A stretch of DNA of 40,241 nt from an uncultured Lachnospiraceae bacterium (GCA_944381535.1 CALWLN010000214.1:1-40241); one strand, 5' to 3'; positions 19,109 through 27,145 are shown, numbered from the stretch's first letter. Program-made: numbers and translations. Notes: generated from the letters alone by a model not told the origin.

Positions 19109-19122
19109 GAGGTGAGTGCTAA
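19096..19122. promoter_or_regulatory. CIRCE operator (HrcA site)
   Basis: TTAGCACTG, nine bases, GAGTGCTAA. It matches the consensus 9-9-9 inverted repeat with one change (G for C at the inner end of one arm). Confidence 0.92.
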
Positions 19123-19267
19123 TTTTTTTGAAATTTTTTTATATTGTTATCTGAAAAAGATATAGGAGTTATGCCGCCAATCCAAAGTCAAAATCCGTGC
19201 TTCCCAATTCCTTTCAGGGCAAAAAAAGGCGCAAGCCATATTTTATGCTCACACCTGTCTTTGCTTA

Positions 19268-19666
19268 TTAATATTGCTCTAAAAAATCTTTTATGGGAAG
19301 AATCTCCGGTGTTTCTATATCCAAAACCAGAAAATCCTTATCACCAGTTAAAAACACATCTATTCCTTCCATGATTGCTGTTGCAAGTATCGGAGAATCT
19401 TTCGCATCCCGCATTTCCGGAAACTCATTTAAATCCAGTTCTCTCGGAGTATAGACCAGCTCAAATGGCAGCTCCAGAAAGAAACGATCCAGGAATTTTC
19501 TCTTTGCTGGGAACTTTCGTTCCGTCACAAGTCGAAGTTCTTCAATCACATAATCACACACTACGATCTGATGACTCTCCGTCAATTTCTCTGCCAGTTC
19601 CCTGGTTTGTGCAGAAGGAAAGAAAATCATTGAAACGAAGATATTGGTATCAAGCATTATCCTCAA
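19268..19666 (-). CDS. PIN-domain toxin
   Basis: 132-residue PIN ribonuclease with acidic motifs MLDTNIFVS (Asp6), DYVIEELRLV, RDAKDSPILATA and LTGDKDFLVL. I prefer the TTG at 19666, giving the family-typical opening MRIMLDTN with GGGGG 8 nt upstream; starting at the ATG at 19657 would remove the first strand. The TTG lies 1 nt after the antitoxin stop, so translation is coupled. Partner of the AbrB-type protein that follows in coordinates. Its target RNA is unknown. Confidence 0.85.
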   Translation of the reverse strand: MRIMLDTNIFVSMIFFPSAQTRELAEKLTESHQIVVCDYVIEELRLVTERKFPAKRKFLDRFFLELPFELVYTPRELDLNEFPEMRDAKDSPILATAIMEGIDVFLTGDKDFLVLDIETPEILPIKDFLEQY

Positions 19667-19667
19667 G

Positions 19668-19925
19668 TTAATGCCCCCTTACTTCCTTCCTAATTTCTTT
19701 CATATACTCCTGCATATCTTCTTCCGTTTCAAATCCCGCTTTTTCCGCTTCACCCGCAAAGGCTTCTTCCGCTCGTTGAAATGCAAGCATTGCGGAATTT
19801 TCAAAATAGAACCTTCCATTTTCCTCCAGAATGACGATCTTATCGCCGGCTCTCAGCTTCAGCTTATTTCTCACGGATACCGGAATGGTAATCTGTCCTT
19901 TACTGGAAATCTTTGCTACTTCCAT
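19668..19925 (-). CDS. AbrB-family antitoxin
   Basis: 85 residues. The N-terminus MEVAKISSKGQITIPVSVR and KLRAGDKIVILEENG is the textbook AbrB/SpoVT DNA-binding fold. The charged C-terminal tail (EEDMQEYMKEIRKEVRG) would bind the toxin. The ATG at 19925 is preferred over one nine bases upstream because AAAGGA has better spacing. It sits directly ahead of the PIN gene in one operon. Confidence 0.85.
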   Translation of the reverse strand: MEVAKISSKGQITIPVSVRNKLKLRAGDKIVILEENGRFYFENSAMLAFQRAEEAFAGEAEKAGFETEEDMQEYMKEIRKEVRGH

Positions 19926-20059
19926 AATTATCATCCTTTCATCGACCGCTTTGTTTTCTTTACTTTCTTTACATGTTTATTATATACAATCTAATGAAAA
20001 ATATCAATCCCATTATTCCTAAAAATTTTTATGCCACTATCTGAAAAAGATATGGAAGC

Positions 20060-20088
20060 TTGGCATTACACCATAAATGGCGTATAAT
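20060..20088 (+). promoter_or_regulatory. SigmaA promoter of the YgiT-type gene
   Basis: TTGGCA (20060-20065), 17-bp spacer, TATAAT (20083-20088), 30-39 bp ahead of the possible starts. Just upstream lies TATCTGAAAAAGATAT (20038-20053), which also occurs at 19148-19163. Confidence 0.75.
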
Positions 20089-20117
20089 ATATTTATTAGA
20101 AAAGATTTCGCAATGGT

Positions 20118-20345
20118 GTGTTAATTATGTGCTTTTACTGCAAAGGAGACATGAAACTAAGTACAAGAACACATGTCGTAAATGATAACGGTTGTCTGAT
20201 TATAATTAAAAATGTACCATGCGAGGAGTGCGAGCAATGCGGGGAAACGGAATATTCCGATGAGGTTATGGAACAACTGGATCTGATTGTAAGCAATGCT
20301 AAAAAATTATTAACGTTCCCTTCCATCATCGGAAAGTATTTTTAA
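20118..20345 (+). CDS. YgiT/MqsA-type zinc-finger protein with replaced C-terminus
   Basis: About 72-75 residues. Two Cys pairs, CFYCKGDM and CEECEQCGE, form the zinc-binding module found at the N-terminus of MqsA antitoxins and in stand-alone YgiT proteins. Start is GTG 20118 or ATG 20127; neither has a good ribosome site, and MCFYCKGDM fits the family best. After NAKKLLT, relatives continue with EIxxxDY or similar; here the sequence becomes FPSIIGKYF, which is antisense of the blaR1 3' end, so the tail was swapped at about 20305-20312. No toxin gene is adjacent. It probably still folds, but the function is doubtful. Confidence 0.65.
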   Translation: MLIMCFYCKGDMKLSTRTHVVNDNGCLIIIKNVPCEECEQCGETEYSDEVMEQLDLIVSNAKKLLTFPSIIGKYF

Positions 20346-21127
20346 AGCAATTTCTTTTGCCTTGGCGCTGGACACATCGCCTCCCTCTGTTTCCCCTAAA
20401 TAAACACAAAAATAAATTCTCGTGCCATCGGTATCAGCAAAGCCTGTAAACCAGGAATCGACTACAATTCCCTGGGCCTTACCCATTCCCGTTTTCCCAT
20501 AAATTGAAATATCTGATTTATTCTGATCCGATATTCTCATGACTTGTTCTAACTGGTTTTGCGTTTTTTCTGAATATTCTGAGTGACTGCCAAAAATTCG
20601 TTCCATTACCTCCACCTGTTCTTTTGGAGATATTTTCAGTGACGATTCAATCCAAAATCCCGTCAAAGCCCGATTGCTATTGTTTGTATTTTGCCGCCCC
20701 TCCCAATCAGAAATATCACAATTACCGTATTGAAGCTTATCCAATTCTTCCTGCATTAAATCTGCTCCAATTTCATCAATGACTTCTCGAAAATACCAGA
20801 CACAGGAGGTAGAAAACGCCTCCTCAAAACCAATATCTTTATTCCACGCTTCATTCCAGAACACTTCGCCGCTCCATGGGCGGGTAGAAGCTTCCGGCAC
20901 AAGAATCCCATGTTCCAAAGCCACTAAGGATGAAATGATTTTAAAGGTAGAACAGGGAGAACGTTGTGTCTGCGTCAATTCCTGATTGTATATCTGATAA
21001 CAATTTTCTGCCGGATCATAGATGACAGCAGCGCCATTAAGCCCTTCAAAATAATCCGACCAGTCAACCTCCTGAATGATCCGTTTTTCCGGAGCACCCG
21101 CCAATCCCCATAAGGGAAAACAGCACG
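20310..21127 (-). pseudogene. blaR1: BlaR1-type sensor, 5'-truncated
   Basis: About 270 residues equivalent to the extracellular penicillin-sensing domain of BlaR1/MecR1 (class D beta-lactamase fold). Catalytic motifs: SPCSTFKI (Ser-x-x-Lys), FSTSCVWYF and YGKTGMG (KTG). The leading CCFPLWGLAGAPEK looks like the end of the last membrane helix plus the linker. The membrane-embedded M56 protease domain and earlier helices are missing: sequence stops being BlaR1-like exactly where the uxaC-tail repeat begins (21128). A reading frame from the ATG at 21164 would use repeat sequence for its first dozen codons. A secreted class D beta-lactamase is less likely because there is no complete signal peptide. 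No blaI is visible. Confidence 0.75.
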
Positions 21128-21262
21128 TTTTTCCCCATCTAAAACCCAAAATACTCCCGGGCATTCTTCACGCAGATATTTTCCACCAGCGTTCCAAGGA
21201 ACTTCTCATCTGCCGGGTACTCTCCGTTCTCCACCCATTTTCCAATGAGATTGCAGAGAATC
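21128..21262 (-). repeat. Direct repeat copy 1: duplicated uxaC 3' tail
   Basis: 135 bp matching 22962-23096 with about two substitutions. It contains the last roughly 41 codons and the stop of uxaC, detached from the gene. Its ends coincide with the truncation point of blaR1 on one side and the start of the AlbA_2 segment on the other. Confidence 0.9.
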
Positions 21263-21284
21263 AATCCCTGCCACTGCTATACAA

Positions 21285-22745
21285 TTACTTTCCAATTACT
21301 CTCCAGATTCCACTTTTCCGTGCACCCTCGCGGCAAATAATTTTGTTCTCTATTAGTTTTTTCATAATTCGTTGAACCTTCGATCTGGAAAATCCAGCCA
21401 ATCCAGCAATCTCTTTCTGGCTTGCCTGCGGGAATTCTCTGATGATACCAACAATGATTCGTTCAGCGCCATTTAAAGCTTCACTTATAGCGTCATTTAA
21501 AGCCTCATCTGACGCTTTATTTCTATGAGCTGTTCTTTCATCAATATTATTCCGCAGAATCAGCTTTACCGTATTCGGCGTCTCCATATATTCCGGCGCC
21601 GGCAGGCCTGCCTCGGCCATATCCGAATAAATCTTCTTTACACCTTCATTGAGTTCGCGTACCCATTCAAACTCCGTCATAACTCTGGAAATAGTTTTAT
21701 TCCGTGAAAAACGCGTGTATGAAATATTATCCGCCGTAACAATGTTCGGAAACCGCCCTGGACTCTCGATTTCGAGTCTGTCATCATACATGCTGACCTT
21801 TATAAATTGGCCGGATGCTGCATAGTCCCGATGTGTAACGGCGTTGATGATACCCTCAGTCCATGGAAACTCCGGATATTCCGAGCTTTCAACAAAACGG
21901 CCGCTTCCATGCTCCTGCCGCGTAAAAGTTCGTAATTGATCAGCAATATAAGCTTTCGCAGCATCCACAAGTCTCAGAATCGGTTCATCAATGCTTTTAT
22001 CCTTCACCACATTGTAATTGGCTCCAACCTGCATTTCCCGGCCATCAACACGAATGAAACGAATACGGCAATTCATGTTGAACTTCATGATATTCCTGGC
22101 AAACAGAAGGACTGCAGCATTCGTCAGATATTCCGTTCCATCTCTCTTCTGTATAAAACCTCTGGCAGTCAGGACCTGATGGGTATCTACACCATCAGCA
22201 CCAATACGCCTCTTGTACGCTTCTATCAGCTCATCATCTATATCTTCTATTGCCGCATTCTGGTTAATCTCATCCTCAAAATGCCGGGAACCTTTTGCAT
22301 ATTCCAGATTCCGGAGATTTTCTCCAAGCATCTCTTTGGACTTGTCACCAATGCGCAGATATATCCGGTCATTCGATGTGCGTATTACCTGATCAATGCT
22401 TGGCTCGATATGAAGTAACAAAATCAGGTCCTTTTTTCCTGCCTCATTAATAATATCAATGATTTCTTCCTGGTATCTAGGCATCGGCCTGCAACAATCC
22501 TTCGGCGCATTGATGAACTCATTGATTTTTTCCTCTCCACAGGAATTGATCCCTTCCAGAGTCCGCTTCTTATCGCTGATTCCAACCACTATCGTCCCAC
22601 CATCCGCATTTGCAAACGCAGAAATATGCGGGGCCAGATCAGCTACCCGGATCTGGCTTGATTTTCTGTCAAAATACTTATTCTCGTTTTCCGTCTGCAT
22701 ATACGCAAGAGTCAGAAACGGATTGATTTTTGATGCAACGCTCAT
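21285..22745 (-). CDS. AlbA_2 (Schlafen-like) ATP-binding transcriptional regulator
   Basis: 486 residues. The N-terminal AlbA_2 domain is seen in EFDRKSS-like KYFDRKSSQI and AFANADGGTIVVGISD, with LRIGDKSKEM. The middle resembles a GHKL-type ATP-binding domain (EGIINAVTHRDYAASGQFIKV, then LEIESPGRFPN and RNKTISRVM). The C-terminus is a winged helix (KEIAGLAGFSRSKVQRIMKKLIENKII). Such proteins are annotated as regulators; several relatives occur in mobile or defence loci, but the function is not settled. ATG at 22745 with AGAGGGGG upstream, and a promoter with an internal palindrome at 22850. The whole gene sits between two direct copies of the uxaC tail. Confidence 0.85.
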   Translation of the reverse strand: MSVASKINPFLTLAYMQTENENKYFDRKSSQIRVADLAPHISAFANADGGTIVVGISDKKRTLEGINSCGEEKINEFINAPKDCCRPMPRYQEEIIDIINEAGKKDLILLLHIEPSIDQVIRTSNDRIYLRIGDKSKEMLGENLRNLEYAKGSRHFEDEINQNAAIEDIDDELIEAYKRRIGADGVDTHQVLTARGFIQKRDGTEYLTNAAVLLFARNIMKFNMNCRIRFIRVDGREMQVGANYNVVKDKSIDEPILRLVDAAKAYIADQLRTFTRQEHGSGRFVESSEYPEFPWTEGIINAVTHRDYAASGQFIKVSMYDDRLEIESPGRFPNIVTADNISYTRFSRNKTISRVMTEFEWVRELNEGVKKIYSDMAEAGLPAPEYMETPNTVKLILRNNIDERTAHRNKASDEALNDAISEALNGAERIIVGIIREFPQASQKEIAGLAGFSRSKVQRIMKKLIENKIICREGARKSGIWRVIGK

Positions 22746-22849
22746 AACAGTCCCCCTCTTTCCCCTATCTATTACAAACCGTTCTTATAGGAAACATCAT
22801 ATATTTCTTTATGACGCTTCCTGCGCCGATTCGTCCTCTGTTCATTTTG

Positions 22850-22878
22850 AGTATACCACGAAGCAACGTGGATATCAA
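22850..22878 (-). promoter_or_regulatory. Promoter of the AlbA_2 gene with palindromic spacer
   Basis: Minus-strand TTGATA (22873-22878), 17-bp spacer, TATACT (22850-22855). The spacer contains CCACG-6 nt-CGTGG (22856-22871), placed where a repressor would block the polymerase. Autoregulation by the winged-helix protein is a guess. Confidence 0.7.
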
Positions 22879-22908
22879 TGAAATGTGAATGAGTGGACGC
22901 AAAGAATT

Positions 22909-22934
22909 AACGCCCACCTGTAAAAGTGAGCGTT
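22909..22934 (-). terminator. Terminator-like hairpin between uxaC and the AlbA_2 gene
   Basis: AACGC and GCGTT with inner CAC/GTG pairs around an 8-nt loop, followed on the minus strand by TTAATTCTTTG. It lies about 40 bp beyond the uxaC stop. Confidence 0.5.
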
Positions 22935-22961
22935 ACGCAAAATACATTTCCGTCTTATAGT

Positions 22962-23096
22962 TTTTTCCCCATCTAAAACCCAAAATACTCCCGTGCATTC
23001 TTCACGCAGATATTTTCCACCAGCGTTCCAAGGAACTTCTCATCTGCCGGGTACTCTCCGTTTTCCACCCATTTTCCAATGAGATTGCAGAGAATC
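22962..23096 (-). repeat. Direct repeat copy 2: native uxaC 3' tail
   Basis: This copy is continuous with the full uxaC gene. It matches copy 1 (21128-21262) over 135 bp; the offset between copies is 1834 bp and the interval carries the AlbA_2 gene and its promoter. Confidence 0.9.
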
Positions 23097-24376
23097 CGCC
23101 GGAAATACTCATGCCGGGGGAAAGACAGAAAGCTTCTGGAATCCGTCAGCATGCCGATAAAGGTGGACAGCATGCCGATGTTGGCAAGGACCTCCATCTG
23201 GCGCTCCATGCCCGGTTTATGATCGCCGAACCACCAGGCGCTCCCCAGCTGAATCTTTCCTTTGATTCCGCTCTCGTTGCCCTGGAAGCAGCCTGCCATG
23301 GCGGCCAGCATTTCCACATCCTTCGGGTTCAGATAATAAAGCACGGTTTTGGGAAGCTCATCAGTCTTATCCATCGCGTCTAGCAATGCGGAGAGCTGGG
23401 GCGCATAGCAGAAATCTCCCATTCCGTCCACGCCTACATCCGGCCCCAGCCCCTGAAATAACCGGGTGGAATTGTTCCGAAGGGCTCCGATGTGAAGCTG
23501 CATGACAAGTCCCCGCTTTGCGTATGCCCGGCCCAGCCCGGTCAGCAGGAAGCCGTGATATTTGGCACATTCCTCCTCGCTTGGCACATCCCCGGCCAGC
23601 CGTTTCCTGTATATGCCGGTTACCTCTTCCTCACTGGCCGGAAGGTAAAAGCTGTTCTCCAGGCTGTGGTCGCTGACCCGGCAGCCTGCCTCCACAAAGT
23701 AATCCAGACGTTTCTCAAGGGCAGCCAGGATATCTGTGGCTGTCTCTAATTCCATACCACAGGAATCCCCAAGCTTCTTCATGTAATCCGCAAAGCCTTC
23801 CTTCTCGATTCCGATGGCCTTTTCCGGGCGGAAGGTGGGGAGCACGGCGATTTCAAAGCCCTCCTCCTTCAGCTTCTTATGATATTCCAGGGTATCCGTG
23901 GGGTCGTCCGTGGTGCAGAGCACCTCCGCCTTCTGCATGCGAAGAAGACCTCGCACGGAATATTCCGGCTTTCTCAGTTTCTCGTTGGCTTCCTGCCAGA
24001 TTTCCCCGGCACTGTCCGGTGTCAAAGGGGTGTGAATCCCGAAATAACGCAAAAGTTCCAGGTGAGTCCAGTGATACAGTGGATTGCCGATGGCATTCTG
24101 AATGGTCTTAGCCCATGCCAGGAACCGCTGGTACTCGTCCCCGTTCCCGGTAATCAGCTCCTCCGAAATGCCCATGGCCCGCATGATACGCCATTTATAA
24201 TGGTCCCCGCCGAGCCATACCTGGGTCAGATTGTCATAGCACCTGTCCTCGTAAATTTCCTTTGGATTCAGATGATTGTGAAAATCAATGATTGGAAGAG
24301 GTTCGGCATACTCGTGGTACAGTCGTTTCCCCGTCTCTGTCTCCAGTAAAAAGTCTTCATCTAAAAATGGTTTCAT
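22973..24376 (-). CDS. uxaC: Glucuronate isomerase
   Basis: 467 residues, the usual UxaC length. Converts D-glucuronate to D-fructuronate (and galacturonate to tagaturonate) in the cytosol, the first step of hexuronate breakdown. Family motifs: YHEYAEPLPIIDFHNHLNP (metal-binding HNH), KWRIMRAMG, LLRMQKAEVLCTTDDPTD, and HIGALRNNSTRLFQ. ATG at 24376 with AGGAGGAG upstream. Third gene of uxuA-uxuB-uxaC, 12 bp after uxuB. Its 3' 135 bp are duplicated at 21128. Confidence 0.96.
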   Translation of the reverse strand: MKPFLDEDFLLETETGKRLYHEYAEPLPIIDFHNHLNPKEIYEDRCYDNLTQVWLGGDHYKWRIMRAMGISEELITGNGDEYQRFLAWAKTIQNAIGNPLYHWTHLELLRYFGIHTPLTPDSAGEIWQEANEKLRKPEYSVRGLLRMQKAEVLCTTDDPTDTLEYHKKLKEEGFEIAVLPTFRPEKAIGIEKEGFADYMKKLGDSCGMELETATDILAALEKRLDYFVEAGCRVSDHSLENSFYLPASEEEVTGIYRKRLAGDVPSEEECAKYHGFLLTGLGRAYAKRGLVMQLHIGALRNNSTRLFQGLGPDVGVDGMGDFCYAPQLSALLDAMDKTDELPKTVLYYLNPKDVEMLAAMAGCFQGNESGIKGKIQLGSAWWFGDHKPGMERQMEVLANIGMLSTFIGMLTDSRSFLSFPRHEYFRRILCNLIGKWVENGEYPADEKFLGTLVENICVKNAREYFGF

Positions 24377-24388
24377 TCCAAGCTCCTC

Positions 24389-26008
24389 CTACACATACTT
24401 TTCCAGTGTATGGCGCACCGCGCCGGGGCCAGAGAGCATTTCCGCAAAATACTGACATACACACCCGGCCATGCCCACCTCATACAGATTTACACCGAAA
24501 ATCTTCTCATTTTTCAGCAATTCTTCTACCCGGTTCTCTATCGTCTCCGCATCCATGCTGCCGTCAAGGCGTATATCCGCCACACAGGGGCAGACCGCCT
24601 CCAGCAGCGGGTCGGGACTGAGCTTAAAGGAATTTCCGTTGTCATCCATTCCCATCAGATAGCGCAGCCAGCCTGCGAATACCAGGGGAATCAGCTTCAA
24701 ATCCGCCACGTTTAAGTCGGGTGAGGCAGCATAGGCCTTAATAGTCTCTCCGAACCGGATTGCCAGCTTCTGGGAGGTGTCGGTTGCGATTCTCTGAGGC
24801 GTATCCGGCATAAAAGGATTTGGAATTCTGGTATTTACCACGGTATCGAGAAATTCCTTCGGGTCAAGGATTCCCGGATTTACCACCACGGGAAGCCCCT
24901 CCCGGTATCCGATGCCCTCCACCAGCTTCTTCAAGGTCTCATCCTTCATCTCCTCGGAGATCAGCTCATACCCAAGCAGGCAGCCGAAAACCGCCAGCGC
25001 CGTGTGAAGGGGATTTAAGCAGGTGCAGACCTTCATCTTCTCCACCTTGTCCACCGTCTCACGGTCCGTAAACAGCAATCCGCCCGCCTCCAGGCTGGGA
25101 CGCCCGCCCGGAAATGCGTCCTCGATCACAAGATATTCACATTCCTCCGCGTTTACAAAGGGCGCTACATAGGTATTTTTGGAAGTGATGACCGGCTCCA
25201 GTTCTTCCACCCCGTCCTTTTTCAAAATCTCTTCCACCGAAGCGTCCGGCCTGGGCGTGATCTTATCTATCATGGTCCAGGGGAAGGAGACCTTTTCCCG
25301 GTCCTCGATATAGCTTTGGAAACCTGCTTCCACAAGGCCGTTCTCCGTCCATTTTTCCGCGAAAGCATGAATCGCCCCGTACAGCTTATCCCCATTGTGG
25401 GAACAGTTGTCCATGCTGACCATGGCCATGGGCTTCTCCCCCGCCCTGTAACGGGCATACAACAGGGAAGCCACCTTGCCCATGTAGCTTTCGGGCTTTG
25501 CGGGACCATTTTTCATGTCGGCCTCCACGGCCGGCAGCAGTTCGCCCTTACCGTTTACCAGACTGTAGCCCTTCTCGGTAATGGTAAAGGAAGCCATCTG
25601 AAGGGAATCCTTTTCAAAGATTTCTTTCAGTCTTGCGTACTCCCCTTCATTTTCAGAATCCAGGATCAGGGATTCCATGACGCTTCCCACCACCGTCTTT
25701 TCCACGCTGCCGTCCGCCTTTAAGGTAGCCAGAATGGAGTAATCGTCGTGGGGACGGTTCATTTTTTCGATGATCTCATAGTCAAAGCCTTCCGCCACCA
25801 CAAGCCCCCGGTCAAGCACGCTCTCATTTAACAGGTTCTGCACCACGTTTGCCTGAAAGGCACGGAAAATATTGCCTGCCCCGAAGTGGATCCAGAAGGG
25901 ATTTTCCCTGGTTGCCGCCGCCACACGTTCTCTGTCGAACTGCGGAAGATGATAGCCGGCATTTTCCCATTCAGCCCTGTTTTCCAGTCCGTTTTGATTT
26001 AATTTCAT
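24389..26008 (-). CDS. uxuB: Fructuronate reductase (mannitol dehydrogenase family)
   Basis: 539 residues. NADH-dependent reduction of D-fructuronate to D-mannonate. The Rossmann opening is FWIHFGAGNIFRAFQANVVQ, followed by family segments VSMDNCSHNGDKL, VSFPWTMIDKITPRP, KMKVCTCLNPLHTALAV. It is somewhat longer than E. coli UxuB (486), resembling the extended clostridial form. I start it at the ATG at 26008, which overlaps the uxuA stop as ATGA and has AGGGAG upstream; an in-frame extension to 26059 lies within uxuA and is unlikely. Confidence 0.92.
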   Translation of the reverse strand: MKLNQNGLENRAEWENAGYHLPQFDRERVAAATRENPFWIHFGAGNIFRAFQANVVQNLLNESVLDRGLVVAEGFDYEIIEKMNRPHDDYSILATLKADGSVEKTVVGSVMESLILDSENEGEYARLKEIFEKDSLQMASFTITEKGYSLVNGKGELLPAVEADMKNGPAKPESYMGKVASLLYARYRAGEKPMAMVSMDNCSHNGDKLYGAIHAFAEKWTENGLVEAGFQSYIEDREKVSFPWTMIDKITPRPDASVEEILKKDGVEELEPVITSKNTYVAPFVNAEECEYLVIEDAFPGGRPSLEAGGLLFTDRETVDKVEKMKVCTCLNPLHTALAVFGCLLGYELISEEMKDETLKKLVEGIGYREGLPVVVNPGILDPKEFLDTVVNTRIPNPFMPDTPQRIATDTSQKLAIRFGETIKAYAASPDLNVADLKLIPLVFAGWLRYLMGMDDNGNSFKLSPDPLLEAVCPCVADIRLDGSMDAETIENRVEELLKNEKIFGVNLYEVGMAGCVCQYFAEMLSGPGAVRHTLEKYV

Positions 26009-27078
26009 TTCTGTTTGTCTCCCTTCTCGATGGCTTCCCACAATCCCGCAAGGTAACATGCCCCCAGGGCTCTGTCATACAAGCCGTAGCCCGGCATTGC
26101 CACCTCGTCCCAGATCATACGCCCGTGGTCCGGACGGATGGGACCGGTAAAGCCGGTTTCATACAGCGCCTTCATGATCTCATACATATCAAAGGTTCCG
26201 TCGGAGGATAAGTGCGCCGCCTCCTCAAAATCGGTGGGTGAATTGAATTTCAGATTCCGCACATGGGCAAAATGGATTCTGCCCTTCAGGGAGCGGATCA
26301 TATCCGGCAAATCGTTATTTAAGTTCGTTCCGTAGGAACCGGAACAGAAGGTCACGCCGTTGTGTGGATTATCCACCATCTTCATCATGCGGAGAATATT
26401 TTCCTTGTTGGTGATGATTCGCGGCAGTCCGAATACGCTCCAGGCCGGGTCGTCCGGGTGGATTGCCATATTGATGTCGTATTTATCGCATACCGGCATG
26501 ATCCGCTCCAGGAAATATTTCAGGTTCGCAAACAGCTTCTCGTCGTCCACATCCCGATACATCTCAAACAGCTCTTTTACATGCTCCATGCGCTCCGGCT
26601 CCCAGCCCGGCATGACGGAACCATTCATATCTCCCGCAATGGATTCGAACATTTTCTCCGGAACCAGGGCGTCCACCGCTTCCTGGGTATAGGCCAGTAC
26701 CGTGGAGCCGTCCGGCCGCACCCGGGCCAGCTCGGTTCTTGTCCAGTCAAATACCGGCATGAAATTGTAGCACACCAGATGGATATCCTCCTCGCCCAGA
26801 TTTTTCAGCGTCTCAATGTAATTGTCGATATACTGCTCCCGCTCCGGTACTCCGGTCTTGATGGCGTCATGGACGTTCACGCTCTCAATTCCCGCCACAT
26901 GAAGGCCCGCTGCCGCGACCTCCTCCTTCATGGCCCGGATCCGCTCCCGGCTCCACACCTCCCCCGGCGCCGTGTCATACAAGGTGGTGATCACCCCTGT
27001 CACCCCGGGAATCTGGCGGATCTGCTTTAAGGTCACCGTGTCAAATTTTGATCCGTACCAACGCAATGTCATCTCCAT
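26005..27078 (-). CDS. uxuA: Mannonate dehydratase
   Basis: 357 residues. Dehydrates D-mannonate to 2-dehydro-3-deoxy-D-gluconate, the step after UxuB, using a divalent metal. Matches: MTLRWYGSKFDTVTLKQIRQI, GIESVNVHDAIK, CYNFMPVFDWTRTEL, MAIHPDDPAWSVFGLPRI, VTFCSGSYG and RPDHGRMI, where His and Cys ligands of the metal lie. ATG at 27078 with GAGGAGC upstream. First gene of the operon, with a promoter at about 27116 and AraC-type repeats further upstream. KdgK/KdgA genes for the next steps are not in this window. Confidence 0.96.
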   Translation of the reverse strand: MEMTLRWYGSKFDTVTLKQIRQIPGVTGVITTLYDTAPGEVWSRERIRAMKEEVAAAGLHVAGIESVNVHDAIKTGVPEREQYIDNYIETLKNLGEEDIHLVCYNFMPVFDWTRTELARVRPDGSTVLAYTQEAVDALVPEKMFESIAGDMNGSVMPGWEPERMEHVKELFEMYRDVDDEKLFANLKYFLERIMPVCDKYDINMAIHPDDPAWSVFGLPRIITNKENILRMMKMVDNPHNGVTFCSGSYGTNLNNDLPDMIRSLKGRIHFAHVRNLKFNSPTDFEEAAHLSSDGTFDMYEIMKALYETGFTGPIRPDHGRMIWDEVAMPGYGLYDRALGACYLAGLWEAIEKGDKQK

Positions 27079-27115
27079 AATCTGTTTGCTCCTCTCGTAT
27101 TTTAACTCTCATATC

Positions 27116-27121
27116 ATTATA
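27116..27121 (-). promoter_or_regulatory. -10 box of the uxuA operon
   Basis: Minus-strand TATAAT, 38 bp before the uxuA start. No good -35 is present at 16-18 bp (closest GTTCAA or TTCAAT), as expected for a promoter that needs an activator. Confidence 0.6.
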
Positions 27122-27145
27122 GAAAAACTCTCGCGAATTGAACAT

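Noticed and set aside
19205-19245. Terminator of the AbrB/PIN operon before a run of seven T on the minus strand
   Set aside because: The only stem is GGC/GCC with a 4-nt loop, too short to support a call.
20310-21164. Complete class D beta-lactamase
   Set aside because: The first dozen codons come from the uxaC-tail repeat, there is no intact signal peptide, and the region before the sensor domain resembles the last helix and linker of BlaR1.
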